A program made the position numbers and the translations under genes. DNA of 64,000 bases, taken from Unio delphinus (taxonomy: Eukaryota > Mollusca > Bivalvia > Unionida > Unionidae). The notes under the pieces were generated by a model, which did not search any database, had not been told where the DNA came from, and was given only the letters and a program-made list of their open reading frames with translations. Below are positions 61,901 to 64,000 of the stretch, in pieces. Each line of letters begins with the position of its first letter. The stretch's first letter is position 1. The stretch covers positions 1,297,001-1,361,000 of the forward strand of contig JAQISU010000115.1 of assembly GCA_029339505.1 (NCBI GenBank). Reading direction: 5' to 3'.

Positions 61901-62174
61901 GATTAAGGTGATTCTAAGTACAAGTTTCATTACATATTAAGATTAAGGTGATTCTAAGTACAAGTTTCATTACATATTAAGATTAAGGTGATTCTAAGTA
62001 CAAGTTTCATTACATAAGATTAAGGTGATTCTAAGTACAAGTTTCATTACATAAGATTAAGGTGATTCTAAGTACAAGTTTCATTACATATTAAGATTAA
62101 GGTGATTCTAAGTACAAGTTTCATTACATATTAAGATTAAGGTGATTCTAAGTACAAGTTTCATTACATAAGAT
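58957..62174. repeat. 37/40 bp minisatellite, about 84 copies (3.2 kb)
   Basis: Unit AAGATTAAGGTGATTCTAAG + TACAAGTTTCATTACAT, with an optional ATT making 40 bp. Base variants (GGTAC for AGTAC, ACGGTG or AATGTG for AAGGTG, TTAAATAAG) recur in ordered blocks, showing higher-order duplication. Lies inside the SAP30BP intron and ends about 110 bp before the next exon. Confidence 0.97.
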
Positions 62175-62286
62175 TAAGATCAAACATCCTATTCAGTGCA
62201 TCATATCTTTCTTCAGAATTTTTCATGACATTGATATAAATATTTTGCAAGCATTTTCAGTAAATTGGATTTTTTCTCTGTTACAG

Positions 62287-62375
62287 CATCATTGTCTCGC
62301 AGTGTTCAAAACAAATCATTTGATGAAATAGAATTGCCTTTAGAACCGACTGGCAAGTGCTCCAAACATCTCCAG
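62287..62375 (+). CDS. SAP30BP exon 4 (conserved core)
   Basis: Acceptor TGTTACAG, phase 1 entry; encodes SSLSRSVQNKSFDEIELPLE and PTGKCSKHLQ; donor GTAAAT. The LP.EP.GKCSKHLQ block matches the conserved SAP30BP (HCNGP domain) segment PPEPPGRCSNHLQ and ends at the same intron position after HLQ. This exon secures the gene identification. Confidence 0.9.
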
Positions 62376-62657
62376 GTAAATATTACATTTATTTATATGG
62401 GCTACTTTGGCATTTTAGAAGGTTCTGCAACAAATGCATGCTTTTCTGTGCACATCAAATGCTTTATGACATTACCAGAATTCCAGATTTTTTTATATAG
62501 CATACAAGGTGGTAAACAAAATAGTGTTTTTTGTGTGCTTTTTTAACCTTTTCATTTAAATAAATAATGCAAATCTACCATCAAATTTTACCCTGTTTTT
62601 GACTGATAGCATCCTGGCTTTAATGACCTTTCATTAAAGAAAATAATGTAAATCTAT

Positions 62658-62930
62658 TTCTGGTGGCTCTAAGTGGTTAGAGCAGATGCGGGAGGTCATG
62701 GGTTTAAAACTCCTGCCAATTTGTACCAAAGACTTATAAAAATGGTAGTGTCAGCTGTCTCGCTTAGCACTGGAGTCTGGATAATGTGACATAGGTGGGA
62801 CATGATGCTATATCTGTGGCATGATACCCCAGTGCTAGGCATCACTATAAACTGCCTCACTGCAGACATCGTTTGATTATGACTGAAAAATTGTTTAAGC
62901 TATATTTAAATCCAAATGACTCAAAACTAA
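62658..62930 (+). mobile_element. SINE-1 copy in SAP30BP intron
   Basis: Head GGTGGCTCTAAGTGGTTAGA, body TGGTAGTGTCAGCTGTCTCG, 3' domain CCTCACTGCAGACATCGTTT. Internally shortened compared with 41203-41528. Confidence 0.8.
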
Positions 62931-63246
62931 AAACAAAACATCTGAAAATGTAGCTCAACATAATTTGACCAAATTTAACAAAAACAAAAGGGATAAAATA
63001 CTTTCAAGTACATCTATTATCATATATGGCCATCATTATTCAGTATGGAAAAAATATTGAAATGACTTTTACAAAAAGTTGTCCAATAACATTTTGGCTG
63101 AACTTGCATTTGGTGTTGTTTGCATGTAAGTTAAGTTTACCTATCATGACTCGTGTCAGTAGTATGTGCTCATTCAGCTTCAATTTATTTATCAATTTAT
63201 CATTGACTCATTTTCAACTTATCATTGATCTTTGTTCTAATTTCAG

Positions 63247-63335
63247 GACAAAATTTCAAGATTGTATGAGAAAATGAGAGAAGGTGTAAATCTTAGTGCA
63301 TCAATACAAAACAGAAAAGATTTCAGAAACCCAAG
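63247..63335 (+). CDS. SAP30BP exon 5 (conserved core, continues outside)
   Basis: Acceptor TCTAATTTCAG, phase 0; encodes DKISRLYEKMREGVNLSASI and QNRKDFRNP plus two bases; donor GTGATT. Matches the human DKIQKLYERK...IIQRKKEFRNPS block, with the intron in the codon after FRNP. The donor is slightly unusual (GTGATT). Later exons lie beyond 64000. Confidence 0.9.
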
Positions 63336-63820
63336 GTGATTTTTTTTACAAATATTCTTTTAACATTTTTACAGTTATATCCATGATCTTTAATTTTAAA
63401 ATAAACTATTATTGCATTTGTTACATCAGTCTAGTCTTTATTGTTTCTCTTTCCAGATATATGTATTTGTTACTTAAGCATCATTCCATGCTCTGCTTTA
63501 AATATATGTTGAAATAAAGTTTTCAATTTATTTTCTTCAACACATAATTTATCAGTAGAAGACATTATGTGATGCATTTTATATTTATAATGCTAAATGT
63601 TGATAAACAGGTGTTGACCGTGAATAATTCACCTCAGTGGCATCAATTTGTTTTGAGATAATTCATTTCTCTTAACAATGATTCATCATCATTGTTTGAA
63701 TTTAATAGTAGGCATGATACCAAGTCCAGAAAATACTGACCATTTCAAAAGACAACAGCAAATGCAATGCTAGTTTTTCCTTGAGAGACATGAGTGGACA
63801 GTCAATTATGGCAACTAAAG
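63336..63820 (+). other. SAP30BP intron segment
   Basis: No further exon is recognised up to the SINE at the right edge. Confidence 0.4.
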
Positions 63821-63825
63821 GAGAC

Positions 63826-64000
63826 GAGAGCTGCAATAGTTCAGTGATTATCATGCTTGGCTTATGATCAAAAGGGTTCAGGTTTGAATTCTACCATTGA
63901 ATTGGCTACCATGGTGTGACCATAGGCATGGGACTTGAGTAAAACTTTGCCTTGGCACTCAGTAACCTACTTGTGTTGTTGTGCCATAAAACTTCAAACC
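63826..64000 (+). mobile_element. SINE-3, tRNA-derived, running off the window
   Basis: tRNA-like head GAGCTGCAATAGTTCAGTGA with B-box-like GGGTTCAGGTTTGAATTCTA. The body CACTCAGTAACCTACTTGTG and AAACTTCAAACC does not match SINE-1 or SINE-2. Seen once here. Confidence 0.55.

Overview
The window looks like animal nuclear DNA, most likely from a mollusc. It is AT-rich, full of tandem repeats and relics of non-LTR retrotransposons, and carries tRNA-derived SINEs whose tail (ACTGGCCGCCATG followed by GGCGTTAAACCA) resembles the mollusc/metazoan V-SINE type. Species cannot be read from it. Three things carry most of the biology.

(1) Positions 7450-23080 are a complete 15.6 kb Polinton/Maverick-type endogenous virus-like element. 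It has 253 bp terminal inverted repeats about 99% alike and a 5-6 bp target duplication (GAAAT/GAAATA). Nearly every reading frame is open. From left to right on the minus strand lie a structural candidate, a two-helix membrane protein, a repeat-rich fibre-like protein, an adenain-type cysteine protease, two small pX/pVI-like proteins around a major capsid candidate, a glycine-motif protein, a small unknown, an HNH endonuclease and a zinc-finger protein. A 1320-residue replication protein follows on the plus strand: N-terminal 30-residue repeats, DNA polymerase B, SF1 helicase and C-terminal HNH. Then come an rve integrase and a DUF5679-like zinc ribbon plus parvoviral-type phospholipase A2 (both minus), and an A32-type packaging ATPase (plus). 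The zinc ribbon and PLA2 frames are offset by one base exactly at an A AAA AAC heptamer. Short ACGATTTA-like motifs and AAATC/GATTT inverted repeats recur just upstream of the structural genes.

(2) Positions 51535-63335 hold at least five coding exons of a host gene matching SAP30BP (HCNGP), plus strand, phases agreeing across all introns, continuing past the right edge. Its introns contain a THAP zinc-finger exon, a solo LTR, MITEs, SINEs and a 3.2 kb minisatellite. The end of one exon with its splice donor is repeated in tandem.

(3) The rest is repeats. There are four fragments of one CR1/L2-like LINE (1024-2920 minus; 5713-6898, 24425-27085 and 44733-45165 plus). A 1490 bp pogo-like DNA element with 25 bp TIRs lies at 45785-47274. 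There are three copies of a small TA-flanked MITE, two main SINE families, and large minisatellites at 27541-28487 (59 bp unit), 30021-33345 (31 bp), 33834-36231 (67 bp), 37138-39886 (19/38 and 37 bp), 48335-50032 (39 bp) and 58957-62174 (37/40 bp). Assignments come from reading motifs by eye and from memory of the families; no database search was run.
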